A stretch of DNA of 64,000 bases from Mannheimia varigena (GCF_013377235.1 NZ_CP016226.1:310001-374000), one strand, 5' to 3'. Shown: positions 35,930 to 45,068, numbered from the stretch's first letter. Notes: generated from the letters alone by a model not told the origin. Made by a program: numbers and translations.

Positions 35930-36290
35930 ATTAATCTCTGTTTACTTTCAGTAACGGTAAACCTGTGAGCTAGCCTCGTACCATATCGCCGAAAATTGTG
36001 GCTTGATATTACTCGTTAAAGCGGTAACTAGCCTCAGCTTCTACACCGTAAAAACGCACTTTTGCCTGATTATAACGATGCATAAATAGCTGATTTTCAC
36101 GGAATAGATTTTCATTATAAATGTAGTTTTTAAAGTGGTTATAATACAGGTTTACTTTGTAATTTTTCTACCACTCTACTCTGCCAGAAAATTCGAGAGT
36201 AAAATCGTCTCACATATATTGCACAATGCCGAATATACTCAGCTGCTTATTGGTATTTTCTACCAATGGGAATTTTACTTCTCGATCATT
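35930..36290 (-). pseudogene. TonB-dependent outer-membrane receptor, C-terminal remnant
   Basis: One minus-strand frame, broken by stops, reads KFPLVENTNKQLSIFGIVQY, DDFTLEFSGRVEW, KNYKVNLYYNHFKNYIYNEN, YNQAKVRFYGVEAEASYRFN and YQATIFGDMVRG in order. These are alternating beta-strands of the barrel of a TonB-dependent receptor of the ZnuD/HpuB sort (the FYG-E-E and IFGDYVRG-like motifs). In-frame stops occur at least four times and the N-terminal plug domain is absent. It is a decayed gene; which ligand the intact receptor used is not known. Confidence 0.65.
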
Positions 36291-36299
36291 AGGGGTATT

Positions 36300-36890
36300 C
36301 ATACTGCTTTTGGAGCTTGATATTGCACGCCCCAACCCGGAACGTTGGCTAAATGGACTTAAGCTTGACACACTCAATGGCTTTCGCCTCATTGGCAACT
36401 TGCCACAGCCTTTGAATATGGTAAAAAACGTAAGCCTTTGGTGTCTGAACTATATTGTTTTAACAGGGGTTTATTCTGGGTTAAAGTCTATGCTTACAAA
36501 GAAAAATTGCTGTGGGTTGTGTAACCACAGTAGAGTAACGGAGGCTAGTTTTTAGTTACCGCTATAACCCGGTAAGCCAAAATTACACCTCGGCTAGCAA
36601 TAGGAATGGCAAACGCTTGGGTTATCAATCAAGCCGCTTTATTCTTGGTGACACCGACAGACGCTACAAAGGCACTACCGTGCTAGGTAGTAAACTCAAT
36701 CTCGGTAAAATCTGCCACAATCGCGTACAGAGTGCAAACCTTACCCTTTGGAAGTAAAACTGGCATTCTCGAGCTAACAACAAAACTGCAATTTGCCTAC
36801 GCTAAGCACCGTAGCAACTGCCGAGCCTCTATGCCTAAAGCATCAACTTGATTCTCGAAAGCCGTTTCTGGTCCACCTTAAGGTAACAAG
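36300..36890 (+). pseudogene. Decayed outer-membrane beta-barrel, possibly a SLAM family remnant
   Basis: Fragments spread over different plus-strand frames are LSPHWQLATAFEYGKKRKP, SASNRNGKRLGYQSSRFILG, DTDRRYKGTTVLGSKLN, LQFAYAKHRSN and INLILESRFW, the last shaped like a barrel's terminal strand ending in aromatic residue. The set resembles the C-terminal barrel of surface lipoprotein assembly modifiers (SLAM, DUF560), which often lie beside TonB receptors, but this is recalled similarity only. Many stops and frameshifts; no function remains. The whole 1.25-kb gap 35700-36952 otherwise holds only the nrdA promoter and this debris. Confidence 0.4.
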
Positions 36891-36895
36891 CAGTC

Positions 36896-36950
36896 AAATT
36901 TTCTGAACGTTTTGCAAATTGCAAAAAATGTTAAAAATTTAACCGCTTGT
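36896..36950. terminator. USS-pair hairpin after the DMT transporter gene
   Basis: ACAAGCAGTCAAATTT (one mismatch to the USS core) pairs with AAATTTAACCGCTTGT at 36935-36950. It lies just after the stop of the minus-strand transporter gene. Confidence 0.6.
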
Positions 36951-36952
36951 AT

Positions 36953-37843
36953 CTATACAGCGGCTTCTTTTCCTTCCACATAAGTAATATAAACTGTTGC
37001 AGCAATAATAATAGCAGCTCCTAGCCATAATTTGCCCGGAGGTACCCAGTTAAAAACGAGCCAGCCGGCTAATACATTGAGCGGTAACTTAATAAAATCA
37101 AACGGTTGAATGTAAGAAGCATCTGCTAAATTATAGGCTTTTGCTACTGCTAATTGAGCGAGAGCGGTTAAAAAACCGAGTAAAATTAAAAAGCCGAAAT
37201 CACTCCACGAAGGAAGGCTAAATCCGCTTGGGCTAAGATTAGTTAAAGCAATCAACAAGTTAAAGGGCGTGATTAAGATAAACAGATAAGCAACCATTGT
37301 TGTTGGGCTGTCATAACGGGAAAGTTTTTTAACCATCAATGAATAGCCCGCCCAGAAAAAGGCTGCGGCAAGTGGTAATAATGCAATCAAGTTAAAATTA
37401 TCGCTCCACGGCTCTAAAATAATCATTGCTCCTACAAAACCAAGTGCGGTGGCAACCCAGCGTCTTTTGCCGACGTGTTCTTTTAAAAATAACCCAGAAC
37501 CGATGGTAACAAAGAGTGGCGATGTCATCAGTAACGCAATACCCTGCCAAATCGGTAATTGGTTAGCTAATGCCATTGTCCAACACTGAATACCGATTGC
37601 GGAAAGAAAAATACGAAGACAATGTTGCCCAAAATGTGCCGTTTTTAATGATGAGAAAAAGCCGACATTATTCATACTTGGCACAAGAAACACAAACGCA
37701 ATCAGATATTGCACTAATGCAATCACACTAGAGTCAATCGGCGAGATGGAAGTCAGCTTTGGAATAAGCGTATTAATGCAGGCAAACAACACACCTGCGG
37801 TGATAATTGCAATTGCCCCTTTAATCGGTTGATGGTTTTTCAT
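36953..37843 (-). CDS. EamA-family (DMT) transporter
   Basis: Inner-membrane protein of 296 residues with about ten predicted helices in two EamA repeats (about 10-140 and 150-290), as in RhaT/YdcZ-type metabolite exporters. Repeat landmarks are LFLKEHVGKRRWVATALGFVGAMIILEP at the end of the first (quoted only as position about 125-152) and LAGWLVFNWVPPGK in the second. Substrate is not predictable. The gene begins 14 nt after the TatD-family stop, so the two are probably cotranscribed. Confidence 0.85.
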   Translation of the reverse strand: MKNHQPIKGAIAIITAGVLFACINTLIPKLTSISPIDSSVIALVQYLIAFVFLVPSMNNVGFFSSLKTAHFGQHCLRIFLSAIGIQCWTMALANQLPIWQGIALLMTSPLFVTIGSGLFLKEHVGKRRWVATALGFVGAMIILEPWSDNFNLIALLPLAAAFFWAGYSLMVKKLSRYDSPTTMVAYLFILITPFNLLIALTNLSPSGFSLPSWSDFGFLILLGFLTALAQLAVAKAYNLADASYIQPFDFIKLPLNVLAGWLVFNWVPPGKLWLGAAIIIAATVYITYVEGKEAAV

Positions 37844-37857
37844 AGATTTAATAAATT

Positions 37858-38613
37858 CTATTTAGTGAGATAAAATGAATACGTATTTTGGCTGATCTGT
37901 TCTGCCACCACTTTTTCTGGCAACTGTTTAATTTCTGCCAATTTTTTAATTACGGCAAAAAGTTGCTGAGTAATTTCTACAGGCTTAAATCCCTCGTGTT
38001 GCCAAGGGGCATCAGTTTCAATTAAAAGCCGTTCTAACGGAAACGTCTGAGCGACTTTTTGCGTTTTCGGGTTAGTCAAAATATCGGGCGTAAGACTAAC
38101 AAAATAAGGGGTTAAAAGCAATTTTTCCAACGTTTCATTACTTGCTTTAAACCAATGGAAATGGGCTTTTTGAATTTGATGTCTTGCCAGCAATTCAAGG
38201 GCAATTTCCGTATCCTCATACACAATATGCAAATTTAACGGCAAATTATACCGCTTGCTTGCCACAATAAAACGCTCTAACAAATCAATATAAGGCTGAT
38301 AATCTAATGCCGGATTTTCTCGCTTCAGATAATGCGGCAGTCCCACTTCGCCACAAGCGGTCAAATTTTTATGATTTTTTGCAATAAAATCAAAAAGTTT
38401 TTCGATTTCCTTCTCCGAAGGTAATACTTGCTCTGGGTGAAAACCAGCCGTAATGTAGAGATTAGAATACCGCTCTTTTAGTTCTAATAATCTTTCACAA
38501 CTGGCTAAATCCGTTGCAACAGCAAGCACACCTTGTAAATTAGGTTGATGTAAGATTTGCTCAATTTCTTCATCTGAAAATTGATCGAGATGGATATGGG
38601 TATCGAAAAGCAT
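37858..38613 (-). CDS. TatD-family metal-dependent hydrolase
   Basis: TIM-barrel metallohydrolase; relatives are DNases or have unknown substrates (YjjV/YcfH/TatD). 251 residues from ATG 38613, with AGAGGAG just upstream (protein begins MLFDTHIHLDQF). Metal ligands are HIH at residues 6-8, the glutamate of CGEVGLPHY, histidines in LNLHIVYED and AHFHWFK, and the aspartate of LIETDAPW. The family is firm; the closest member looks like YjjV. Confidence 0.88.
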   Translation of the reverse strand: MLFDTHIHLDQFSDEEIEQILHQPNLQGVLAVATDLASCERLLELKERYSNLYITAGFHPEQVLPSEKEIEKLFDFIAKNHKNLTACGEVGLPHYLKRENPALDYQPYIDLLERFIVASKRYNLPLNLHIVYEDTEIALELLARHQIQKAHFHWFKASNETLEKLLLTPYFVSLTPDILTNPKTQKVAQTFPLERLLIETDAPWQHEGFKPVEITQQLFAVIKKLAEIKQLPEKVVAEQISQNTYSFYLTK

Positions 38614-38689
38614 TTTTTCTCCTCTTCTGATAACACAAATTTCTTCACAGAATAAATCTAAAATCAAGCAATAAAAACAATTTTTTTAT

Positions 38690-39033
38690 AATCAAAGTGT
38701 CTATTTAGAATTTGACCAAGAAGCCGAAACGGCACAAGTAGCGATACAATCCGCCCTTGATAATCTCCGCCAAGCGGGATTTTCAGATTTAGTGTTACAG
38801 GAAGCTGGTGTCAGTTCGTTAAGTGAAATCGCCACCCGAACAGGCTTAACCCGTGCAGCTATTTCTATAACTACGCCAATGGTAAACGAGCCAAAGATTT
38901 CCCTCGTCCTGTTTATGGCGTGGCAAGCGGTTCCGCACTCTATTCGTGGAAAGAGGTAACAAATTGGCTTTATCAACGAAATAAAATCTCCAAAATGCAG
39001 TGGGAAGTGGCTGAGTGTGGGGCTGTGAGTTAA
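38690..39033 (+). pseudogene. HTH DNA-binding regulator, frameshifted and without a start
   Basis: One frame reads LEFDQEAETAQVAIQSALDN (position about 38705), then VSSLSEIATRTGLTRAAIS, a helix-turn-helix. At about 38863 the match moves to another frame: KRAKDFPRPVYGVASGSALY, SWKEVTNWLYQRNKI, ending at TAA 39031-39033. There is no ATG before the first part. The pieces together give about 110 residues resembling small phage- or plasmid-borne HTH proteins that act as repressors or antitoxins. It shares the 560-bp gap between the TatD-family start and the next gene with one USS copy at about 39058. Confidence 0.6.
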
Positions 39034-39175
39034 ATTGTAAAAATTTGAGAGAATTTGACCGCTTGTTAGATTGAAGAATGAAGTTGATAGTCCCCGTATC
39101 CTGATGGGTACTAAACAAAATTAAGATACTCGTCAGAGACGAGTAGCGAGTAGAGAATACGGAAAATAAATAACT

Positions 39176-40126
39176 CTATTTATTCTTGGAGTTTGGAACT
39201 GTAATATCTCCTAAATTATTTATTGAATTAGATGTTCTATAATTATTACCTGTTAACGCAATTTTAGTAATAATTATGAAGTTTCTCATTTGAGAATCAC
39301 TATACTCACTATTTTCTGGAAAATCTTTAGGGTTGCTAATTCTATGAATAACCTTTCTAATATAAAATAAAAAAGCTATCGTAGGCATCATTAATGTTAT
39401 ATTTTGTAACACCTGAACCATATAGCTATTATCTTGTTTCATGATATTCCACACTTCTAATTCAGGATTATTAAAATGCATAATAAGTAGAATCAAACCA
39501 CTAATAGGAGATCCTAGAGTTAGAATAATTAAAAATAATGCTCCTATCCTTTCTAGGATACTAACCTTCGAATCACCTAAGTTGTTTCTGGAACTAAGAT
39601 TCAAATCACAAATCCTACCTTCCAAAGATATAGGCAAATTGGGATCATTTTTCACAAAAAAATCACAAACAATCCATTCATCAGGATTTAAATAATCAAA
39701 ATCCACTATAAAGATATTATCCTGGTTTTTATTATTCATAAAAAAATCAATCGAATTATTATATATAATTGGGTTGCCTATCATAATTAAATCATCATCT
39801 AACTTAATCCTTAAAGGATCTTTATCAGACAGGTCATTTTTTCTTATAGCTTCAACTCCATTATTCCATATCCTAGCCCGAATACAATATACTGAATCTA
39901 ACTCCTTATCCGTATATTTATCCACAACCTTAAAGGGATAACCAATATCTTTACCATTACATCTTGTTTCAATAACTATTCCTCTATGAATAACATCAAA
40001 TCTAATAGATTTTTTACTCTTTACATTCCTAGCTATAAAATATCCAACTATGAAACTAACAATAATTCCTAGAGTGAAAATTATGATATCTTTTAAAGTA
40101 ATACTAAATATAATTTCATTATTCAT
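39176..40126 (-). CDS. AT-rich membrane protein of unknown function, directly after uvrB
   Basis: 316 residues, not recognised. A hydrophobic helix lies at about 11-33 (DIIIFTLGIIVSFIVGYFI), followed by about 155 soluble residues rich in N, D and I that look like a beta-domain, then two more helices (about 192-215 and 238-258) and a polar tail. The ATG comes 2 nt after the uvrB stop, so it depends on uvrB for transcription and perhaps translation. Base composition is visibly lower in G+C than uvrB or the neighbours, which suggests transfer. The upstream neighbour on the other side is a broken HTH gene. Confidence 0.7.
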   Translation of the reverse strand: MNNEIIFSITLKDIIIFTLGIIVSFIVGYFIARNVKSKKSIRFDVIHRGIVIETRCNGKDIGYPFKVVDKYTDKELDSVYCIRARIWNNGVEAIRKNDLSDKDPLRIKLDDDLIMIGNPIIYNNSIDFFMNNKNQDNIFIVDFDYLNPDEWIVCDFFVKNDPNLPISLEGRICDLNLSSRNNLGDSKVSILERIGALFLIILTLGSPISGLILLIMHFNNPELEVWNIMKQDNSYMVQVLQNITLMMPTIAFLFYIRKVIHRISNPKDFPENSEYSDSQMRNFIIITKIALTGNNYRTSNSINNLGDITVPNSKNK

Positions 40127-40128
40127 TT

Positions 40129-42147
40129 TTAAATCTCCAACAAATACACCTTCAACTGCTGCACCTTATCCCTTACTGCAGCCGCTTTTTCAAACTCTAA
40201 ATCTTTCGCAAATTCCCGCATTTGTTGTTCCAACACTTTCAGCTCTTTTTCTAATTCCTTACGGGATTTTGGTTTGTAGTCGTTTGCAGAATTTTCGGCT
40301 TTTTTGACCGCTTGTTTGCCGCGTTTTGGCTTGTCGGATTGTCCTATATCGAGCAACTCTCCGACTTTTTTGTTCAGAGCCTGTGGCACAATGCCGTTTT
40401 CTTCATTGTATTTCATCTGTTTTTCACGGCGGCGTTCGGTTTCCGTAATCGCTTTTTGCATTGAGTTGGTAATGCGGTCGCCGTATAAAATAGCTTTGCC
40501 GTTGAGGTTTCGGGCAGCTCGCCCGATAGTTTGGATAAGAGAGCGTTCAGAACGGAGGAAGCCCTCTTTGTCCGCATCTAAAATCGCCACCAATGATACT
40601 TCAGGCATATCCAAGCCCTCACGCAACAAGTTAATCCCCACCAGTACATCAAACATACCCATTCGCAGATCGTGGATGATCTCAACCCGTTCTACCGTGT
40701 CGATGTCGCTATGTAAATAACGCACCCGAACGCCGTGTTCGTCTAAATAGTCAGTCAGATCTTCCGCCATTTTTTTGGTCAGCGTAGTTACCAGCACTCG
40801 CTCGTCCACCGCCACTCGTTTATGAATTTCCGACAGTAAATCATCAACCTGTGTGGCGACAGGGCGAACTTCGATAATTGGGTCAAGCAAACCAGTTGGG
40901 CGAACTACTTGATCGACCACATCAGGATTTTTCTCCAACTCATACGCTCCCGGTGTAGCAGACACATAAATCGTTTGTGGCGAAAGACGTTCAAACTCCT
41001 CAAATTTGAGCGGGCGGTTATCTAGAGCAGACGGCAAGCGGAAACCATACTGCACCAGCGTCTCTTTTCTCGCACGGTCACCCCGATACATTCCGCCGAT
41101 TTGTGGCACAGTAACGTGGCTTTCATCAATCACTAAAATACCGTCGGCAGGCATATAATCAAATAGAGTTGGCGGAGCTTCGCCCTCTTTTCTCCCCGAC
41201 AGATAGCGTGAGTAGTTTTCAATGCCCGAACAGTAACCTAGCTCGTTCATCATCTCAATATCAAATTGGGTGCGTTGGGCGATGCGTTGCTCTTCCAGCA
41301 ATTTATTTTCTTGAATAAAGTAGGTACGGCGTTCGGCAAGTTCTTCTTTGATCTGCTCAATTGCATCTAAAATTCGTTCTCGTGGGGTAACATAGTGGGT
41401 TTTCGGGTAAATCGTGTAGCGAGGCACTTTGCCTAAACTATGCCCTGTGAGTGGGTCGAACAGCGAGAGGTTTTCGATTTCATCGTCAAACAGCTCAACA
41501 CGCAGTGCCACTTCATCGCTTTCCGCAGGGTAAATGTCGATCACATCGCCCCGCACACGGAAAGTTGAGCGTTGGAACGCCTGATCGTTACGGGTGTATT
41601 GCAATTCCGCAAGGCGGCTTAAAATGTCTCGCTGCCCTATCATCGCCCCCACTTGCAAATGCAACATCATCTGCATATAGGCATCAACATCTCCCAAACC
41701 GTAAATGGCAGATACAGAAGCCACCACAATGGTATCTCGGCGTTCGAGGAAAGATTTAGTCGCCGACAGTCGCATCTGTTCGATCTGTTCATTGATGGAC
41801 GCATCTTTCTCAATAAAGGTATCGCTTGCTGGTACATAGGCTTCGGGCTGGTAGTAGTCATAGTAGGAAACGAAATACTCCACTGCATTTTCAGGGAAAA
41901 AGGCTTTCATCTCCGCATAAAGCTGAGCGGCAAGGGTTTTATTCGGGGCAAGCACCATTGCTGGGCGATTGAGCTCGGCAATCACATTTGCAATCGTAAA
42001 GGTTTTGCCCGAACCCGTTACGCCGAGTAAAGTTTGATGAGCTAAGCCATCGTTTAAGCCTTCGGTGAGCTTGGCGATTGCAGTTGGCTGATCGCCTGAG
42101 GGTTTGAATGGAGAATGGAGAATAAAGGGTTTGTGCTGTTTGCTCAT
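40129..42147 (-). CDS. uvrB: Excinuclease ABC subunit B
   Basis: Damage-verification subunit of nucleotide excision repair. 672 residues. Helicase motif I GVTGSGKT (near residue 40), the beta-hairpin region YYDYYQPEAYVP, VIDESHVTVPQIGGMYRGD, and VGINLLREGLDMPEVSL; a C-terminal UVR domain (LEKELKVLEQQMREF onward) contacts UvrC. Normal length. No LexA box was seen in the 170-bp upstream gap. Confidence 0.98.
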   Translation of the reverse strand: MSKQHKPFILHSPFKPSGDQPTAIAKLTEGLNDGLAHQTLLGVTGSGKTFTIANVIAELNRPAMVLAPNKTLAAQLYAEMKAFFPENAVEYFVSYYDYYQPEAYVPASDTFIEKDASINEQIEQMRLSATKSFLERRDTIVVASVSAIYGLGDVDAYMQMMLHLQVGAMIGQRDILSRLAELQYTRNDQAFQRSTFRVRGDVIDIYPAESDEVALRVELFDDEIENLSLFDPLTGHSLGKVPRYTIYPKTHYVTPRERILDAIEQIKEELAERRTYFIQENKLLEEQRIAQRTQFDIEMMNELGYCSGIENYSRYLSGRKEGEAPPTLFDYMPADGILVIDESHVTVPQIGGMYRGDRARKETLVQYGFRLPSALDNRPLKFEEFERLSPQTIYVSATPGAYELEKNPDVVDQVVRPTGLLDPIIEVRPVATQVDDLLSEIHKRVAVDERVLVTTLTKKMAEDLTDYLDEHGVRVRYLHSDIDTVERVEIIHDLRMGMFDVLVGINLLREGLDMPEVSLVAILDADKEGFLRSERSLIQTIGRAARNLNGKAILYGDRITNSMQKAITETERRREKQMKYNEENGIVPQALNKKVGELLDIGQSDKPKRGKQAVKKAENSANDYKPKSRKELEKELKVLEQQMREFAKDLEFEKAAAVRDKVQQLKVYLLEI

Positions 42148-42224
42148 ATCGTTCCTACCTAAAAATTTAGGTTATTTTAGCATAAGCAAGCGGTCTTTTT
42201 TCGCTAAAAATTTGCAAATTAAAA

Positions 42225-42240
42225 TGTGAGCCAGATCACA
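42225..42240. promoter_or_regulatory. CRP site upstream of efeO
   Basis: TGTGA, 6 bp, TCACA is a perfect core in an AT-rich frame (AAATGTGA ... TCACAAAATTT). Its centre lies about 61 bp upstream of the expected efeO transcription start, the classic class I position. Confidence 0.75.
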
Positions 42241-42257
42241 AAATTTTTATTTTGTTT

Positions 42258-42286
42258 TTGAGAATAATTCGCAACAGTATTATTAT
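42258..42286 (+). promoter_or_regulatory. Promoter of the efeO operon
   Basis: TTGAGA (42258-42263) and TATTAT (42281-42286) with a 17-bp spacer. The sequence GAGAATAATTCG overlapping the -35 resembles half of a Fur box, so iron control is likely but not proven. The start would fall near 42293. Confidence 0.6.
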
Positions 42287-42321
42287 TCGGCTCAACATAT
42301 TTCATGTTAGGAGATTTTATT

Positions 42322-43137
42322 ATGCGTTTAACCAAACTTGCTTTTGCCCTTTCTAGCTTTTTTATCGCCGCTCACGCAGTGGCGTTAGATTTAAGCAAAG
42401 AAACCGAAACTTACAAACAATTTGTGATTGAAGAAATCGACCAATTAGTAACAGGCACAGAAAAATTTGTTGGTTACCTAGAAAAAGGCGATGTGCAAAA
42501 AGCGAAAGAAATCTACCCGCTTGCAAGAATGCACTTTGAGCGTTCAGAACCCATTGCGGAGAGCTTTGGCGATTTAGATCCTCGTATTGATGCTCGTCTT
42601 GCCGATTTAGCCGAAGAAGGTAAAACTGAGAAAGATTGGTCGGGCTTCCATAAAATTGAAAAAGTACTATGGGAGAAAAACACTACACAAGGCACAAAAG
42701 AAACCGCAGAGCAATTGCTCAAAGATGTGAAAGAGCTACGAGCTAAAATTCCAACCGCAGAAGTTACGCCTGAGCTAATGATTACCGGTGCAGTCGATTT
42801 GTTAAACGAAGTTTCAACCACTAAGGTAACAGGCGAGGAAGAAATTTTCTCAAAAACCGATTTGTATGATTTCAAAGCCAATATTGAAGGGGCGGAGAAA
42901 ATTTATCAAATTTTTAAACCGCAATTAGAGAAAGTGGACGCCAAACTTTCTGCTGAAATTGCGAGCCGTTTTGCGACAGTAAATGAACTGTTGGAAAAAC
43001 ACAATAAATCAAAAACAGGTGGCTATGATTATGTGGGCTACGACACTCTCTCAAAAGCAGATATTAAAGCCCTTGCCGAAGCAGTAAACCAACTGGGCGA
43101 ACCTCTCGCACAATTAGGTGTGTTATTAAACAAATAA
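42322..43137 (+). CDS. efeO: EfeO/EfeM-type periplasmic iron-binding protein
   Basis: M75 (imelysin-like) domain protein of the EfeUOB-type ferrous iron system. 271 residues from ATG 42322 (AGGAG 8 nt upstream). Signal peptide MRLTKLAFALSSFFIAAHAVA, cleaved near residue 22. The metal motif HFERSEPI (H-x-x-E) and GFHKIEKVLW are characteristic. The N-terminal cupredoxin domain of E. coli EfeO is absent, so it is the short EfeM-like form, equivalent to S. aureus FepA. First gene of a three-gene operon. Confidence 0.9.
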   Translation: MRLTKLAFALSSFFIAAHAVALDLSKETETYKQFVIEEIDQLVTGTEKFVGYLEKGDVQKAKEIYPLARMHFERSEPIAESFGDLDPRIDARLADLAEEGKTEKDWSGFHKIEKVLWEKNTTQGTKETAEQLLKDVKELRAKIPTAEVTPELMITGAVDLLNEVSTTKVTGEEEIFSKTDLYDFKANIEGAEKIYQIFKPQLEKVDAKLSAEIASRFATVNELLEKHNKSKTGGYDYVGYDTLSKADIKALAEAVNQLGEPLAQLGVLLNK

Positions 43138-43147
43138 AGGGGTAAAA

Positions 43148-44341
43148 ATGATGGCAGAAAATCGTTCTCGCCGTGATTTCTTAAAACACTCCGCATTAGT
43201 GGGAGTAGGCTTGTTGTCTGCTCCTGCTTTTGGTTTAGAATCACGCCAAATTCCACAAAACACGCAAAATCAATACGCTTTTTATGGCGAACATCAAGCA
43301 GGCATTATTACACCTGCCCAAAAGCATATCTACTTTTTAGTATTGGATTTAGATACTCAGGATATTGCCAAAGTCAAAGCCATTTTCCAGAATTGGACGG
43401 CTTATAGTAACAATCTTACTCAAGGCAAAAACGTGAAGCCTTATAGTGAAAATGCGTTTCTTCCGCCGAATGATACTGGCGAGGCAGATAGTTTATTGCC
43501 GCAAAATCTCACGCTGACTTTTGGGGTTAGCCCGAGTTTTTTCCGTAAATTAGGGATTGAAAAATTAAAGCCTGCCGAATTCAACGATCTTCCCCATTTT
43601 CCTCGTGATCAACTTCAAGCTGAATACACAGGAGGCGATATCTGCATTCAAGCCTGTGCGGACGACCCGCAAGTAGCTTTTCACGCTGTGCGAAATTTAG
43701 TTCGTGCTGCTCGAGGCGAAGTCAAAATGCGTTGGTCGCAAATAGGCTTTAATTCCTTTATTGATGAGCGAACCCCTCGCAATCTATTTGGTTTTAAAGA
43801 TGGCACTGCAAATGCTGATACGCTAAAAGAGAAAAACAGCACGATTTGGGTGCAAGACGGCTGGTTGAAAGGAGGTTCTTATTTGGCGGTTCGCCGCATT
43901 AAGATGTTTTTAGAAACGTGGGATCGCACTCATCTCCGCTCTCAAGAAGAAACCTTTGGTCGCCATCGAGATTCGGGGGCTGGGCTTGGGCATCAACACG
44001 AATTTGACACCTTAGATTTGGCCAAAAAAGATGAAAAAGGCAATCTTGCTATTCCTGAAATTTCCCATACTCATCTGGCGAATAAAACAGGTTTAAGAAT
44101 ACTCCGCCGTTCGTTCTCTTATTCAAGTGGAATTGATGATAAAGGGCAATTTGATGCAGGTTTGCTATTTGTTTCTTTCCAACAAAGCCCTGAGCAATTT
44201 ATCAAAATTCAAAACTCACTTGGCAATGTGGACAAAATGAACGAATATATTACCCATATTGGCAGTGGTTTATTTGCTTGTTTTGCTGGCGTAAAAGATG
44301 AAAACGACTACTTAGGTAAAGCCCTATTTGATTTAATTTAA
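43148..44341 (+). CDS. efeB: Dye-decolorizing heme peroxidase EfeB
   Basis: DyP-type peroxidase exported by Tat; in E. coli the partner of EfeO and EfeU and reported to release iron from heme. 397 residues. Tat signal RSRRDFLKHSALVG at about 6-19. GFKDGTAN (the GxxDG motif with the catalytic aspartate) lies near residue 218, and the heme-ligand histidine is likely in ISHTHLANKTG. AAGGGG precedes the start, where MM leaves a 3-nt choice (43148 or 43151). Confidence 0.93.
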   Translation: MMAENRSRRDFLKHSALVGVGLLSAPAFGLESRQIPQNTQNQYAFYGEHQAGIITPAQKHIYFLVLDLDTQDIAKVKAIFQNWTAYSNNLTQGKNVKPYSENAFLPPNDTGEADSLLPQNLTLTFGVSPSFFRKLGIEKLKPAEFNDLPHFPRDQLQAEYTGGDICIQACADDPQVAFHAVRNLVRAARGEVKMRWSQIGFNSFIDERTPRNLFGFKDGTANADTLKEKNSTIWVQDGWLKGGSYLAVRRIKMFLETWDRTHLRSQEETFGRHRDSGAGLGHQHEFDTLDLAKKDEKGNLAIPEISHTHLANKTGLRILRRSFSYSSGIDDKGQFDAGLLFVSFQQSPEQFIKIQNSLGNVDKMNEYITHIGSGLFACFAGVKDENDYLGKALFDLI

Positions 44342-44350
44342 GGAGGATAA

Positions 44351-44971
44351 ATGAAAGTTAAGCATTGGTTACTGATTTCGTTGCTTTTTTCAGCGAATAA
44401 CGTTCTGGCTAAAGTGGATGTTAGCCCTTTATTTGTACAGCTTTCTGATGCAATGGCAGAAATAAAAAAGGGTGAAATTGCAAAATCTCAGCAAAATTTG
44501 ACCGCTTTACAGCAACGTTTTTTCAATCTTGAACAAAATGATTCTATTGCTGGTAATAAGGTTAAAACCGCACTTCAGGCAGCTATTGATAATCCCAATA
44601 CGGAAACTTTAGAACAGCTTGCAAAAAATCTATACGCTTTTGAAAAGGAGCAAAATCCTGTCAATTACGCTGCAAAACATCAAGATTTTATCGCAAAAAT
44701 GACACCGCTTTATGTCGAATTAAAATTAGCCGCTCAAGCCAAAGATCTTACAAGCATTAAAAAAGCCGCTCGTCAGTTTGGTCGAAATTGGGCAAAACAC
44801 GAAAAGGCGGTGCGAGAAATCAGCTTAATTCATTATGGTAAATTTGAACGCATTCTAGGTTTAATGCGAATTGCGGTTAATGCGGAAAAGCCCGATTTAA
44901 TCAAAATAGACAAACTAGCGGAGGAATTAGGCGTGGTAATGGCAGAATTCAACCAAGTTGAGGTTAAATAA
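44351..44971 (+). CDS. Periplasmic protein resembling the N-terminal domain of an FTR1/EfeU (FepC) permease; permease part absent
   Basis: 206 residues with a signal peptide (MKVKHWLLISLLFSANNVLA) and an all-helical periplasmic body with the repeated pattern LYAFEKEQNPVNYAAK. In Fep-type operons the third gene is an FTR1 permease with such a periplasmic domain in front of seven membrane helices. Here the frame stops at TAA 44969 and no REGLE-type helices follow in any frame before the next gene at 45084. So it may be a truncated FepC/EfeU, or a stand-alone protein. AGGAGG precedes the ATG, 9 nt after efeB. Confidence 0.65.
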   Translation: MKVKHWLLISLLFSANNVLAKVDVSPLFVQLSDAMAEIKKGEIAKSQQNLTALQQRFFNLEQNDSIAGNKVKTALQAAIDNPNTETLEQLAKNLYAFEKEQNPVNYAAKHQDFIAKMTPLYVELKLAAQAKDLTSIKKAARQFGRNWAKHEKAVREISLIHYGKFERILGLMRIAVNAEKPDLIKIDKLAEELGVVMAEFNQVEVK

Positions 44972-45049
44972 CCTGATAAAACTTCCATAAATTTTACCCT
45001 TGGATGTTGTTTTAACTTCTATATTGTATAAATTTGCGTTAAAATCTTT

Positions 45050-45068
45050 GAGAATTGTTTTCAATATA
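45050..45068 (+). promoter_or_regulatory. Fur-box-like site upstream of the siderophore importer
   Basis: GAGAATTGTTTTCAATATA matches the 19-bp Fur consensus at about 12 positions, including GA-AAT and TCA-TAT. It lies 16-34 bp before the ATG of the binding-protein gene, where it would cover the promoter or start site. The match is moderate. Confidence 0.45.

Noticed and set aside
36135..36555. Open frames in the nrdA-DMT gap as real small genes
   Set aside because: They are chance openings within decayed TonB-receptor and barrel sequence, without ribosome sites.
39058..39175. Promoter or gene in the stretch before the AT-rich membrane gene's end
   Set aside because: Only a USS copy and a short CTCG-containing repeat (CTCGTCAGAGACGAG) were seen; no frame or clear terminator could be supported.
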